DNA of 17,500 bases, from the NCBI GenBank assembly GCA_012295275.1, contig CM022672.1, positions 4,576,443 through 4,593,942 of the forward strand, in the 5' to 3' direction. Positions 17,276-17,500 of this stretch are shown here, piece after piece. The stretch comes from Chrysomallon squamiferum. Taxonomy: Eukaryota; Mollusca; Gastropoda; Neomphalida; Peltospiridae. A program made the position numbers and the translations under genes. Position 1 is the first letter of the stretch. Every line of letters starts with the position of its first letter. The notes beneath the pieces were generated by a model, which worked only from the letters and a program-made list of their open reading frames with translations, was not told where the DNA came from and did no database searches.

Positions 17276-17500
17276 TTAACCTTTTTATTTATTTTCTTTT
17301 TTTTTTCTTTTGTATTTGTACTACAAGGAAAACTATATTTTGAAATTTTTACAATTCTTCTTTCTTTTTTTTATTATTTAAAATTTTTATCCAGAATAAT
17401 ACGAATTCCTTTTATAACCTGAAACGTAATTAAAAAGTTCGGATGTATTTAAACTGTAATTATAATCATCCACGCAAATAATATCTCGGAACGGCGATTC
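17276..17500. other. T-rich to AT-rich unique sequence
   Basis: T tracts to about 17375, then mixed AT-rich DNA to the window end. No gene is seen. Confidence 0.55.

Overview
This window reads as intergenic or intronic DNA from a eukaryotic, probably invertebrate, nuclear genome. It is strongly AT-rich and crowded with long, nearly pure mono-, di-, tri- and tetranucleotide arrays. I find no bacterial-style gene, operon or ribosome-binding pattern, and no convincing exon. A mollusc is my best guess. A degraded tRNA-like SINE head near 6605-6672 and a short motif near 11044-11060 both resemble repeats I remember from gastropod and bivalve genomes. That guess comes from memory and was not searched. 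Every long open frame either translates a microsatellite (poly-Leu/Ile/Tyr/Ser/Arg-Glu runs) or crosses compositionally unusual DNA without a recognisable domain, so I call no CDS.

Layout. 1-2600 is AT-rich unique sequence broken by ATT/AAT arrays. It includes an 18-bp perfect palindrome (607-624), a minus-strand copy of a dispersed repeat (about 1315-1600), and a compact segment with a CRE palindrome (about 2020-2115). 2600-5920 is dominated by simple repeats: T/TTTA, AC, AAAT, and two long CT arrays, one running into TG, TA and TATC. 5920-7060 holds a GC/CpG-richer island, a decayed SINE head and a cryptic minisatellite of about 35 bp. 7060-8925 has poly-T/poly-A tracts, a second GC-richer island, and two direct copies of the dispersed repeat about 565 bp apart. 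8925-10160 is AT-rich with a second degenerate array of about 35 bp. 10160-12600 mixes unique sequence with a 300-bp ATT/GTT array and TG, AAT/AAG and AAAT arrays. 12600-13440, 14460-14850 and 15496-15830 are complex, CpG-bearing, homeodomain-site-rich segments that look like candidate conserved non-coding elements. The last of these lies between a (CT)n and a (GA)n array in opposite orientation. 15940-17500 is ATT/ATC mosaic, unique sequence with diverged direct repeats, and a polypurine tract.

No genes can be shown to work together here. The plausible functional content is cis-regulatory islands embedded in fast-expanding repeats. The most unusual item is the three-copy dispersed repeat, with an internal submodule of about 95-104 bp, that I cannot assign to a known family.
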